Source: Tanypteryx hageni (lineage: Eukaryota; Arthropoda; Insecta; Odonata; Petaluridae). From it: a DNA stretch of 64,000 nt. The DNA is taken from assembly GCA_028673005.1 (NCBI GenBank), contig CM054114.1, positions 126,261,307-126,325,306 of the forward strand, in the 5' to 3' direction. The position numbers and the translations under genes were made by a program. The notes beneath the pieces were generated by a model. That model ran no database searches, was not told the origin of the DNA, and worked only from the letters and a program-made list of their open reading frames with translations. This document shows positions 44,018 through 55,959 of this stretch, piece by piece. Numbering within the stretch: position 1 is the first letter of the stretch; every line of letters starts with the position of its first letter.

Positions 44018-47000
44018 TTTCTGACCAAGAAATGAATTTAAACACATTTTTCTTACGTATGCACACAGCGTTTTTAAGTGAATTACCAAGGACTGAACGT
44101 GAACGTCAAGCTTACATTACTACTAATCAATCAATCAATGTTTTAAATAATTTTCGATTGTTTGATTGATCACAACTGATTAGAAAATAAATTGGTACGT
44201 GTGTGTGTGAGGTGATAAAGATCTCAGCATAAATGAACCCGTTGAATTTTTGCACGAACTATCAAATTCGCGCAACTCGGTTATTCCTTAGACGCCCATT
44301 TCCGAGGACATAACCACTGCGTTGCGCAAGCGACTACAGTGTTCGTAAATCGGTTGTATAGTCTCGAAGAAATAACGTTAGCGATACGTACGATTGTCCC
44401 ATTGCCTGATTCTTAGGTAAATTTCAACGTGCTAATGAATTACGCTTTATGAGACCATACTTCGAAGTTATCTTTGTCTTTATACGCGCATATAATTTTG
44501 AATTGACGTACCATTTCATGATTTACATTTCGAAAATTTCACGTAAATGTATTCTAGAAAAACATCTAGATTTTGTCATGATTGTCGAGCTACACTTCAC
44601 GCCTTCAGAAAACTGAAATTACATTATATTTTTAAGCGCTTATTTATTTTTTTAAATCGCTGAAGTATTTGGTTTGTCTGTCCGTCCGTCTGTTCGGGCA
44701 GTATCTCTGGAATCCTGCAACTTGGAGAGGTCAAATTTTCGGGATAAGGCAGTCTATTTTAGGACTAGGCATGGCGAAAATTTAGCGAACCTAATGTTAG
44801 CTGCCGAGAAGTGATCGGTGTCTTTCTTCGGTTTCATTTCTACTCCCATAAGAAAAACATGATATCGGTGCAGGGAATTATAAGTTTACATTTTAAAATT
44901 AGTTTAAATTTAGATAAGAACTCGGGGCATGAACATTTCTATAGCTGATAGACTCAGATCTATATATTTTTAAAACAATTCAAATTCATTTCGAGTGAGA
45001 GCAAGCAATTCTTTTCAATCCAAAAAAAGAGGGAAAAGTTTCCAATGTTTAACAATGAGAAATCTCAACTGCCATGGCAACGAGCCCACTGCTTTTAAAT
45101 GGGAAACATACTATTACATATCTTTCAAGGAAATTTTTTAGACTATATCATGAGGCAGTAGATCTCAACCAAACATTTAATCTTACGATGACGTCATAAT
45201 CCTAAAACAAGGAAGAAAGCGCCTTTTGTCATTTGCCCCGAAATTCTTCTCTCACTTGTTTAAAATTCTATACGAAAAAATTCGTCATTTTCTGCTTGCG
45301 CGATCCTGTTTTTTTAAAAAACCGCTCTATATTGATACCGGAATTGGCACGGGTACTTGATTGGGAGCGATTCGAACACTTCTCCTCCGCTTCCAGTGCC
45401 CTCTTCTTGACATCGCGACGGGAAGATAAGCCGGATATGGTGGAGAATCGATGGCGGAAACCAAATTCTAGAGACGCCGAGCGCGCCGAAAACCAGTGAA
45501 ATCAAGCGGGAATGTCATAGGAATCTTACGACTATTCTTTACAAAATTCTCGTCTTTTGATCGACGCCAACGCTCTTTCCTTCTAAATAATTATTTATTT
45601 CAGACAGAATTCTTCCATATTTATTACGTACTATTCAAAATGAGAACTTTCATGCTTCATGCTTTTGAAATACGATAGGTGTCGCTTGTGAGACTTATTC
45701 ACGTTGAGGAAACATCTACGTCTCCCACACATCAATATTGCATGCTCAAATTGAATTATCGAGCTCATCTGACATATTTATTTATAGATAGCTTATACAT
45801 TTCCTGTAGCCCTAAAACAGTAGCATAAACCCGATACAACGATCGGTGAATTTCCACTGAGAAGGGAAATTTTGTAGCTTTAATTTAACATCAAATTTAC
45901 CCAACCATGTCAATTGAAGTTATTTAGGGCATCTGTCATAACATACCGATCGCTTTTTTTCATATTTCTTCCCAACAGAAACTTGCGTTGTTGCGAAACA
46001 ATTATTTTCTCGTCGAATCGATCTTTTATGACGAAGAGGAGTAGAAATTGGAACATGAAAGTTTCACAAATGTGGAAATCGGGTTGGAATTTCGTCAAGT
46101 CGTTCCGTCGCCAAGAAACAGCGAGAATCGATGCGCGAAAGCGTTCACCTCTAGAATCCCGAGAGATATTTGGCGGGTCTCGTCCTTTGAAATGTTTTTG
46201 CACCGTTTGAAACAAAATCTTCGAATAGCTATTGTTAAAAATAGTCAAACGAACCTTTTTAATAATAGTCCTTTATGATCATTTGAAATTCTTTAAAATG
46301 GTTCATTTGACTGTTTTTAATTCATTTTAAAATGTTTCATCAAAACATAAAAACGCTTTAGATCAAAACTTGATTTTAGTGACCCTTGTTAGTTAATAAC
46401 ATATAATGTATTTTTTTACATTAAAATGTAAATTCCTTCCTGGAATTATATTAAAGTTTTGTTTGTATAAATAGAGTGCGGTACGGCTTCTATGTGTTTC
46501 TCCAGTTTTACACAAAACTAATTTTAAATTTTTTTCCAAGTTGATCGATGCTCATCCAATATAACGAACTTGTGTTATTTCCGTTGTTCCTGTATATCTC
46601 CCCTCTAATGAAATGCTTTGAGGCAGCATTGTCGGTATATGGGTCGACTATCCCTATTTCCTCTTTGTTCTCCCCGCCGCCCGTCGCAATTGTTTGCTTT
46701 AGTAATTAAGTTTAAGGGAACCGACATGCTTCTCACGATGCCCGCCATTTAAAAATAATGTTATGTTCGACGAATGACCGCCCGAACAGTTTAGTTTCGC
46801 GTCCCGGTTCTCATCCGTTAAAAATCGCGTATAAAGCCATCTGGGCTAACGCGTGCGCAACGTTGGATTCGTGGTCGCGAACTCGCCGGTTCGCTTGCGG
46901 ATTTATGAGTCTCAGTTCGTGCGCATCCATCTTCATGCATGGTATTAGTTACATTTTATTTTTAAAATTAATTGCAGTTGCAATTGGCGGAGTATTCGTA

Positions 47001-47149
47001 AATATCACTTTTTGGCATAATATGCCGCTCATAAAATAAGCGCTTAAGAACGAAAAATGAAAACAATACTTAGATATCCCCAACAGCCACAACAATGGAG
47101 ATACGATAAATCTTAATTTTTATTCGTTATTGCCTATTTTTAGCCTACT
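44018..47149. other. Unassigned stretch with a family C-like fragment
   Basis: Near 44670-44880 a GTCTGTCCGTCCGTCTGTTC run precedes a segment resembling family C. The rest has no supported gene. A CpG-rich patch at about 46640-46940 contains a TATAAAG and a TCAGTTCG, discussed as a weak promoter candidate. Confidence 0.4.
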
Positions 47150-47753
47150 TTCCAAAATGGAAAAAAGCTTATAGTTTTGTCGTGTCTGTCTGTCTGTCCG
47201 CCTCTCTGTCTGTCCGTCCGTACCCCCCTATTAACTTTTGAACCAATAGACCGATTTTCATGACACTTGGTTGAAATCTCTTTCTACATGGGCCGAACTC
47301 CCGAGGATAGTTTTTGTTGCGAAGATTGAAGTCCCTGGTTTGATTCCAGGACTATCCTTCCCATTTGATTTAAATGGGAAATCTTAAATCCATCGTAAAG
47401 GGTAATTTTCTTTTGCGCATTAAAATATCTTAGAATTGTAATATTGAAGCGAATTTTATGCTATTCTTTGAGGAAAGAAATGAAGATTCTAATTTTTATC
47501 GTAGAATTTTGTTTATCGATTGTATTTCTTAGAATTTTGCGTAAACACCGGCGATTTTGCAGTTTTGATCACTCATTACAAGAGTGTTGCTATAGCAATG
47601 ACTATTGTTGGACTCAGATTCGGTATATTCTAATAAGTACACGCGTTTTTTTTGCCGCACAAATACGCGTGATCAATTTAATATTCCGTTCGAATGTATC
47701 AGTAGTATTTTATAACGCTAAATTATGAAATTTTGGAACACAAAGAGCCACAT
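47150..47753 (+). repeat. Interspersed repeat family B, copy 3
   Basis: Starts AGCCTACTTTCC and keeps the TCTGTCTGTCTGTCCG head, the phrase CGATTTTCATGACACTTGG, the T-arm-like segment (here CTGGTTTGATTCCAGGAC, so the B box is damaged) and the body to GAACACAAAGAGCCACAT. It lacks the last 120 bases shared by copies 1 and 2. An internal open frame (47444-47728) parallels the one in copy 1 and is a property of the repeat. Confidence 0.75.
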
Positions 47754-50700
47754 TACGTATAAGTGTATGAGATATATACTCAATCAACAATCAATAATAT
47801 TTCATTCTACATAAAAATCAAGTTTAACGAAAGATGAATGTTTTGCCAAATATTAACGAATGAAAAATTGAATAAATAACTTCTCAAATCTGCAGATGTT
47901 TACAAACTCTTCTTATGATCCGGATCACTATCATCGCTTCGCAATTCCAGGATGAATAATATTTATATCACTTCAAATAATAAAACCCCGTGCCTCCAAA
48001 GTTACTTACGTAATTTGGCACTCGGCATGAATTTCGGTAATTTGAACCTGCTAAAAAAAAATTCTATAAATTTTGTTGAAAGCTTCAGGAATATGACTCC
48101 CGCGCAGATGTGATTGCACTGAATTAAGCGAGGAGCAGCGAGTTTCGTTGGCAAATTCCTTAACATCTCTATCCTTCATTCTTTAAATATGCTCTCGCGT
48201 GCTTCATTTCGCTCTTCGAATTTTTTTTACGATTCGGAAAATATCTTTTTGATGAGCGCATTTGCATTTCCTTAGTGCGATGAAAATAGCGTACGAGGAA
48301 CTCGTTTTTATTTGCTAATAGCACACGCCTGGGCACGAAAGGGGGATTCCATTTTCTCAACCGCGTGGGAAGACTTCTCACCTATGAAAGAGAGAGAATC
48401 CGCATCCCATTTCCTCGAGTCAGAACCAGGGAGAGGAGTTATTTCTCAAGATCGACGAAATTACCCGTGACCGTTGCTAAAACCTCAAGAGTTTTTACCC
48501 TTTTTTCAAACGCGTCGGGTACTCTCTTCTCACAATACGACATTCCGAAATGAAGATAGGATCGTCGCAACGCGAGGACAATGCCTGGTTTTTTTACTTG
48601 CGACTGAAAACGAAAGCCCATGTGCGAATTATTTTTTCATCATCGGAGAAAACCCTCGTTATGATCGAACTTTTTTTTAGGTCTCATAATATCGCGACTT
48701 TTTTTGCATCGTACTTCTGGATTGCATTCAGGGAAACGGAATTCGTTTTTCCTTTAAGAGTGGCACTCGCGAAAATCTTTTCGACTCCATCGTGAGTGGG
48801 ATGTCTGTTTTATGTCTTCTTTTTTCCGCATAAATGTCGTGTCTTAATGAGACGATTTTTGGGACCAACACGAATATCTCGGCGGAGGATGTATGTCAAC
48901 GGTTTCGACGATTTCTTTCTCTCTCTCTCTCGAGTCTGACGAACTCTTCGAGTGACTCTCTCTCCCAAGCGTCCAAATAATATGCTAGATAAGAGCCAAA
49001 AGAAAACCTTTCACGAATTAGGAGTGGTTTACCTACCTAATATGATTGTTTTCTAAAGCTGCCTAAAGGTAACTTATCACGCTGACTCATATCTTTCATT
49101 ACCCATCGTGTTTTTTTTGTTTCGTCATATGACTGCTGAAGGTAGGTAAAGTGGGAGATTTCGAAATTGCTCAACGCTGCTTCAATTAGTCTGTTTTTTT
49201 CGTCTCGAGGAAAAGGGAGTGCCTTGAGGTAATTAGTGGTTTTTTCCCTGTTCGACTTGAGTTCAAACTCCAGGTTAATATCTATGCCCATTTATGGGAA
49301 GTTACGAGTAAAATTTATTCCTGTGTGCCAGCAGCATATACAGATAAACCCCCTTTACACCTTAGCGTTTATTAGAGGTGTTTTGATATTTGAATCTTGG
49401 TACAATTGTCATCGCGAGCCTAATCTGGAAATCAGTATTATGCGAAAAACAAACAGTAACTAAACGCTTTACAACCTAGAATGCGGATTTTGTATGTCGG
49501 TATCCGTAGATGATGAAGAAATTATGACCAAAGCTTTCACGCTCATTTTTTATTTTAAAATATTCATTCAAAGGAGGTTATTCTTTTATAAAATCGTCTA
49601 TATTTAAAACATCTCACCGCATGCTGTGCACCAATAATTCAGTTCTTTTTCTTCAGGCTCTCACTAAATCTTAGTTTACGTACGAACTTAGGAAGATAGG
49701 TCTCCACGTAGTTTTATATCATTAGCCTTTAATTTTAAGTTTCAGTTTTGTGAACGTGAAACCAAGCTTATAATGTTCCATTTAGTATGGAAGATTTTAG
49801 TTGAAAATTTAATTTTTCGGGCTGGAAGAAAAAACGAAAATAAACCGTCTCGTAGTTTTATATCATTATATATTTATTTATTGAAATTATTAAAACATTT
49901 CTGTCAAAGAAAAATATTTGTATTCGATTTGAATATTTTTTCAGCGGCATTAAGACAAATATCTCAGCAATCGAATTCATGGTTTAATCGGACTTGAAGT
50001 TGTTCTGAAATTGATCTATAAAAACATGCAGACGACTTAAGGACCTCCATGACCTGTTAGGAAATCTAATTCATTTTAGTTGAATCCTTTTTATAGCTGA
50101 TGATAGGAAATTAATCTCGAATATTTTTGGAGGACAAATATTTTCAATTTAATATTTCTTTTTAACTGTCTTTAAATGCGTAAAACGTCAGTGGATTCAG
50201 ATATCCTCTCCATTTCCCAAGAATAAGAAAATTCCCAAAAGGTGCAGCCTCATCACCATATTAATTGATTTAAATCGAATGAATTTCCTCGTAATTTGCG
50301 GAGGCCTTCCTTTTTGACTTGCGTCACCCCATCTGCGCGTGACATTTATCCACAAAAAGTTGTATAAAAATCATCAGTTACTCAATACATCTCAAGACAT
50401 GTAGTTATGGATTCTAAAATTCAATTATTAGTCGTTACATTAAGTTTTAGTTTGTCTGGTTAACGTGAAACAAAGTTGTTGTAAATTTAATTCTTTTGGC
50501 GAAAAGAAAAAACTAAAATAAACCATCACCGTATTGTAAAGTAATTATATAGCGCAATGCTTACTGATTTCTATTTTTAAGAATGGGAATGTCTACTTTA
50601 TTATTTCTACCGTTCTATTAAAGTTTCAACTTTAAACTTAATCATTTTTATGCATGAATTTTGCGAGGCAAAATATTTCAATGAATTATGACGAAGTTCT

Positions 50701-50900
50701 CTCCTGAACCTTCTTCCGAATCTGACCTTATTATCATTTAGATAGATCATATCTTAACTGGGTCTTTTAAGCACGTCTATGATCGATTGGCAAGATAAAA
50801 TCATTCCTTTAGATAATGAGGGGTAATTCAAAGATATCTGCGGGTAATCTAGTAATTATTTCAAACTAAGACTAATTGTAATCACTTAACATTGAGTCAT
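47754..50900. other. Unassigned stretch
   Basis: No supported gene. Two segments, near 49741-49860 and 50455-50560, share GAACGTGAAAC/TAACGTGAAAC, AAATTTAATT and AAAATAAACC, suggesting an old direct duplication about 700 bases apart. Open frames at 48169-48795 have no domain. Confidence 0.35.
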
Positions 50901-50923
50901 AATATATATACTTATATATATAT

Positions 50924-51001
<78 letters not shown>
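50901..51001. repeat. TA/CA compound microsatellite
   Basis: About 100 bases of (TA)n interrupted by one (CA)n block. The overlapping open frame (50892-51158) reads as alternating Ile/Tyr and is not a gene. Confidence 0.92.
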
Positions 51002-51003
<2 letters not shown>

Positions 51004-51429
51004 TCCTATTAACTATTCACGTAATTGCTGAAAATGCTTTTTTTTCGGCTATCAAATCAGATGAAACGTCCTCGAGACTGTCTTTATCGGAGAAGTTAGT
51101 AAGTAAAACAACCAGAAATTGTAAAATCCCACTTAACGATGACTTTCATTTTTTATAAGAATCAAGTATAATATGAGGTCATCAGATACATTCCTGTGAT
51201 ACCTTGGTTGTGTTAATGATAAAAATTCTTTTCAGTTGGAATTATACACATTTTCGTCGCTTTCTTTGCATAATGTAAATCGACGAAATTATTGCTCTTT
51301 CTGTGAATAATTAAAACCATTTCATTCTATCCATGCCAAGTTGCAAGGAAAAGACAACCAAGTTTCAGTTTTCAACGTTTCCTTCCGATGTCCAAAACCA
51401 TTCCGATTTTTCCGATTCAAGAAATAATT

Positions 51430-52095
51430 GCCTAGCTCGGCTTATGGCTGTGATACAGTTGAAAATGCAGCTAACTTCAAATGCCACTAAACGATTTGGA
51501 AACCCAGAATCGCATTCCGGATACAAATTAGCCGTCATCGTTGGTGATTTATCGATAGTAGATCCTTAAATGGTATATGTGATCCCTATGAGAAGGACCA
51601 TATATTTGCGTTAGAATGAGTCCAGTGCAGAGCAGCCAGAGTCGCAAAACAGGTGTATGATCATAAGCAAGGTGTAACATCACTATTAAAGAATTTGAAC
51701 CGGGTATCTCTAGAGGAACACTGACTGAACGCTACGATGAGGCTTCAGGAGAAATATAGGTCGGAAGGTTTAACAGAGGAGATATTAGGAATAGTTGAAG
51801 CACAAACGTACGTAGGTAGACACGATGGTGACAATAAAATACGTGAAATCGATTGTAGGATAGAGCGTCAACGAAACATTTTCTCCCGAGGTTAATACGA
51901 TCATAACAGGAGGATAATACGAGTGATAATTCTTCGGTGCATTGTATTCTTGCCACCCACCACTTTGGTGAATTGCAGTAGTAACATGTAGATGTAAATT
52001 AAACTCTATTGCCGGTGAATCACTACTGACCACTGCATTATAACAGAAATGCTTATCTGTTTTCCCAGTCTTCTGTGCCATTGGGGATACTTAAG
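51430..52095. mobile_element. Foldback MITE, family A, copy 5, split by a retrotransposon
   Basis: The left part has GCTCGGCTTATGGCTGTG, then CAGAATCGCATTCCGGATAC and CGTTGGTGATTTATCGATAG. The right part has GCCGGTGAATCACTACTGAC, CAGAAATGCTTATCTG and TGTGCCATTGGGGATAC. These are the two inverted halves of the family, diverged. The centre is replaced by a truncated non-LTR retrotransposon (51565-51999). Confidence 0.55.
51565..51999 (+). mobile_element. Truncated non-LTR retrotransposon (Jockey/CR1-like) tail
   Basis: The plus strand encodes DPYEKDHIFALE, a stop, then VQCRAARVAKQVYDHKQGVT followed by SLLKNLNRVSLEEH. This is the VQRRAARxV...VTxxLxxLxWxxLxxRR motif that lies after the reverse transcriptase in Jockey/CR1-type elements. 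Further 3' are eroded codons resembling a RxxFFPR stretch and an untranslated end finishing ATGTAGATGTAAATT. It is 5' truncated, a different type from the RTE-like copies at 31133 and 35971, and sits inside a family A MITE. Confidence 0.65.
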
Positions 52096-52379
52096 ATTTA
52101 AATCTTATTTTTTTCTTAATTTACCGACGAAAATGTATACATGAAAATTATGCGAGTTTCTCATTTGAAACCGTCAAACCGTCGAAGTCGTAATTATTCG
52201 GAATTAGAGAATTCAAAGTATACGCCTCGCATTCCTTTCCTCGGAAATTAATAGCCCGGCAGGTGAAATATTTCTCATTTGCTCGTAGACGGACGAACAA
52301 ATTTCGGCGCGTCCCCAGACATGTATTACGACCCGGGCACTTCGTCATTATCTCCAGCCTAACATCTCCTCCGTTCCTC

Positions 52380-52640
52380 CTACATCCCTTTTATCCCCAC
52401 TCCATTTCCCCTTGTCCTTCTCCCTCTGTCCTCATCTCTTTCCTCCGCCGCCACTCCGATTCTAACCGGATTCCTCTTCCGAAGGTGCATCCATTCACGC
52501 ATTCTCCCACGCCATGGAAATTCTCCTCCCCTTCCCTCTCTCCATTCCCTCCCTCTCCCCTCCCTTCCAAAAGTCGGCTCCTCATACTCTTTTCACTACG
52601 CATCCTCATGTCGTTATAAACCACTCATTCCTTAAACCTC
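52380..52640 (+). repeat. Pyrimidine-rich tract
   Basis: Strong C/T bias on the plus strand without a clear repeat unit. Open frames here result from the bias and have no domain. Confidence 0.6.
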
Positions 52641-53885
52641 TCCTTTTATTCTCCCATTGTGTGCCTAGTCTGGGAATCTTAACGAGAGAGAGGGAGACGC
52701 TATCCCTCCACCTACTCGGGATTCCACTTTTTTGTGGGCTTCCCTTCGCTCCCTTTCCGCGCACACAGACGTCGCTCGTTCACCCTCTTGCTACCGATAA
52801 AAAAAGGAGATTTCGAGGAAATTGAGACTTCTCTCCCTTTTAAAGCATTACCTAAGCAATGAAGATTTTGTCATAGAAGTTTTAGTATTCCTCGCGACGT
52901 AAGCTCCACGGATAACTGTGGACGGAGTTAATAATGAAAGTAGGACGAAACGGAGACGGGAGTTAAAGCGTTAGATGAAGTTAAGATATGTTTTTGTTTC
53001 TCCTTTTGTAGGGCTTATTTTGAATTACATTATATTATGTTGAATGTTTTTTACGATTAGAAGAATTTTAAAACGAAAAAACAAAATAAGATTTCATGTT
53101 AAACCTGCAATTCTAAAATTTAAATTTACGGGAAAAATTCTTTTTTCGAAACGGCAGTCGATAGAAAAAGAAACATCCATTTTTTTAATGTTAGCGGATT
53201 TCTTGAATATAAATTACATGTATCTATAAGAAAAGTATAATTTATTTACATGCGACTTCAAATAATAAGCTTTAGCGCCAAAATTAGGGGTTGAAATACA
53301 TTCTCTAAAGGTATAATTTGGCGTTCTTTAAAATTTAAACACAGTTTACCTACGTTGGTTATTATTCATCGAAACCAGTCGTTCTATGTGCTATGTGCAA
53401 TAAGCCTAAATGGGATTAAACTGCATTGTTTGAATTTTTATTTTGTTTTTAATTTTTAAAATGCCACATTATATCTTTATTATCTATGGAATTCCACGAA
53501 GTCTCGGCCTCGTCCGTTAATTTTACATTCCCGAAACGTAAACCGGCCAATTCCCCACTAACCATTTTCAAGTTAATCTACTTTTCTCGGCGTAACTGAT
53601 CGGCACTTTCCTTTTCATCTCCTATGAGAAGAACGCGGACAGAAACCATTCACGCCCCCCTCAGTGATCTAGCTTAGCGCGCGCATATTCTTTCACGTGG
53701 GCAGCTTCTCGATTTGTCATTCTACCGTCAACTTGTCTGATTTATTCCGCCTCCGGAGGATTTTTTTCATAGAGACCTTATCCCTGCCATTCTCATCACG
53801 ACCTTTACATTTTCCCGTCTACCGATGAAGAAATTTAACTCACAAGATGGAATGAAATGAAATTAAGTTTTTATGCATGGACATA
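52641..53885. other. Unassigned stretch
   Basis: AT-rich DNA, nothing recognised. Confidence 0.4.
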
Positions 53886-54057
53886 CAGTCTGACCCCGAT
53901 TTAGCACCACCATATGTCCATCACTGACTTTGGCGCTAAAGCGGAAATGGCGGTAAATCGATGTATGTGCTAGCTATGGAAGTTTTATTCACAACGATTC
54001 GTGGGCGGTATGCGGAGATGGCACTATATGGGAGGGCGCTAAATCGGGGTTTGACTG
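53886..54057. mobile_element. Short pogo/Tigger-like MITE
   Basis: Left end CAGTCTGACCCCGATTTAGC and inverted right end CAGTCAAACCCCGATTTAGC. TA precedes the left end at 53884-53885; on the right a TA follows after two extra bases. GGCGCTAAA-type motifs recur inside. 172 bp, no coding sequence. Confidence 0.72.
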
Positions 54058-55847
54058 CGTAATGCTAAAAATGAATTTAAACGTAGAGAGGGAGAACATT
54101 TTTGAACTTGATTGGAAAAGGAACCAATAATTGGAAGACCAGAATTCGATTCCCAGTCAAGTTCAGAATTTCTCTTCTTCTATAGATTGAAAAAAAAATA
54201 AAACTCATCCGCTAAGTGATTGCTCGATAAAAAAACTTAAGTTCAGTGTTGATTTCATTTCCAGTCCTACGCTCTTTAGCGGAATGGAAAGCAACAAACG
54301 TGAGGAGGCTCGATTTCTCTAAATCGTCTGTTTTTTGCAAAAGAACGAGACTCGACGTAGAAAGGGAGAAACCTCGATTGAGAGCTTGAATAAAGCAAGA
54401 AGCGGCCGTTGCATTCTGATCCTACGCGCGATTTTAAAAGCGATACCTCGCGGAACCGGTTGATCGATTCTACGGAAAAACACTCTCGATCATTTTTCCG
54501 AAATGGAACAGCAGCGGTGCACTTTTATCCTTTTTCCTTCGCGACTACTTTCTTCCTGTCGATCTTCGCGCCATATCGAGTATCTAGTAAAAGTTGATTT
54601 TTTCCGTTCTCAGATATATTTTTGGTTATAGGCGCTCAAAAAATAATGTCTCTTTCGTAGAGTTTTTTCAAACTAAATATTTTTATCGGTAGAAACTTTT
54701 AGGAAATAATATCGTTATTATCTGTGTCACGCAGCATAAAGCTTGAATTACGGTGATATGCATTCAGAACGTTGGACTACTTCGACTGAGAACGCTATGA
54801 AGTCGAGACGAGACGCGAAATTGCTCCGTTATACTGGCGGGAGTTTCAATTCTCGCTGCTGCGAACTTTTTGTTTTTTTAATAATATATTCACTTTAAGT
54901 GAAATATTTTTGCACTGAATGATCATCGGAAAATTCAAACCGCCGTATCTCACGAAATTTGGCGCGAACTACGAAGTATTCGTAAATATGACAGTCGCGG
55001 AGGGAATCACATTTTTAGAGGGTTAAAATAAGTTAACTGTAGTTAATAATAATAGTTTATGAAAGCATCCTCAACTTAAACTTGTTTCCTCACTCTTAAA
55101 GAAGTGCATTTATCAAACAATCGAATCTAAAAGTTAAGCAATTCTAAATACAATATTCCCGCACGCCTTTAAAAATCTTTCAGATTTTTACAGTTTAAAC
55201 TACGTCAATGAAGCTGTTTAATGAGTAAAGTTGTCAGAACTTTCTCATGTTCTATATACATTGAATAAAAATTGATCTTAAATATGAAACGGTTTGATTG
55301 AAATGACCGTAATTATTGATATGTAATTATCGCACCGGATCAACGCCATTTTTACAAAACGCTAATTCGAGGTTCGAAATAAAAAATAGCGAAGTTTAAT
55401 AATTATTCGTAGATTTTTTAATAACCCGTGCCGAAAGAGTTGAACCACTTAAATTTACGTATGTGTATTCCTTATGTAGCGCATCGCAAAAGATTTCTTT
55501 ACTAACAGGTGAGAAAAGTTAACCTTGACTCACCGTGAGGTTCATCCTGATATCAGGCGATCAGCAAACTGCCCGCTAAAAGTCGTCCTTCATAAATATA
55601 TCAGTCCTCCAAAGGGAACATCACAGCACCTCCGCACTCGAACCCCTCGGCACAAGTATTTATGAAGTCCTCTCCGGGGAAAAACAAAACAAACGCGCCA
55701 CCGAACGTGTCTCTCGCGGAATAACACACCAGTTCGCACGTATGAGTTCGACTTTTAAATCGTCCTAATCACTGATCACTGTTTTGTCCGTGCACTATGC
55801 GCGCCGGTTATGAACCGTGGCGATGCCTCGCCGGGTAGAAAAAAACA
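54058..55847. other. Unassigned stretch
   Basis: No supported gene. Near 54155 GAATTCGATTCCC resembles a B box, but no matching A box is present. Confidence 0.4.
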
Positions 55848-55881
55848 TATAAATAACGCCCTTCCGCGTCCCAGTCTCTCA
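55848..55881 (+). promoter_or_regulatory. Candidate TATA promoter
   Basis: TATAAATA at 55848-55855 is followed by CCCAGTCT (A at 55873) and CTCACTC (A at about 55881), 25 and 33 bases downstream, where an arthropod initiator would lie. A short ATGGAGTGG then GTAAAG occurs at 55944-55958 and could be a tiny first coding exon with donor. No downstream exon was found within the window, so this is only a candidate. Confidence 0.3.
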
Positions 55882-55959
55882 CTCAACTCTCTGGAGCAGT
55901 AGGTCCGCTTTCGTTACTCGCACGATGTGAAATAGTCTCCTTCGATGGAGTGGGTAAAG

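Noticed and set aside
50892..51158. Open frame over the TA microsatellite
   Set aside because: Most of the frame is alternating Ile/Tyr from the (TA)n repeat.
54090..54170. Possible tRNA-derived element with GAATTCGATTCCC
   Set aside because: Only a B-box-like match, with no A box or target duplication.
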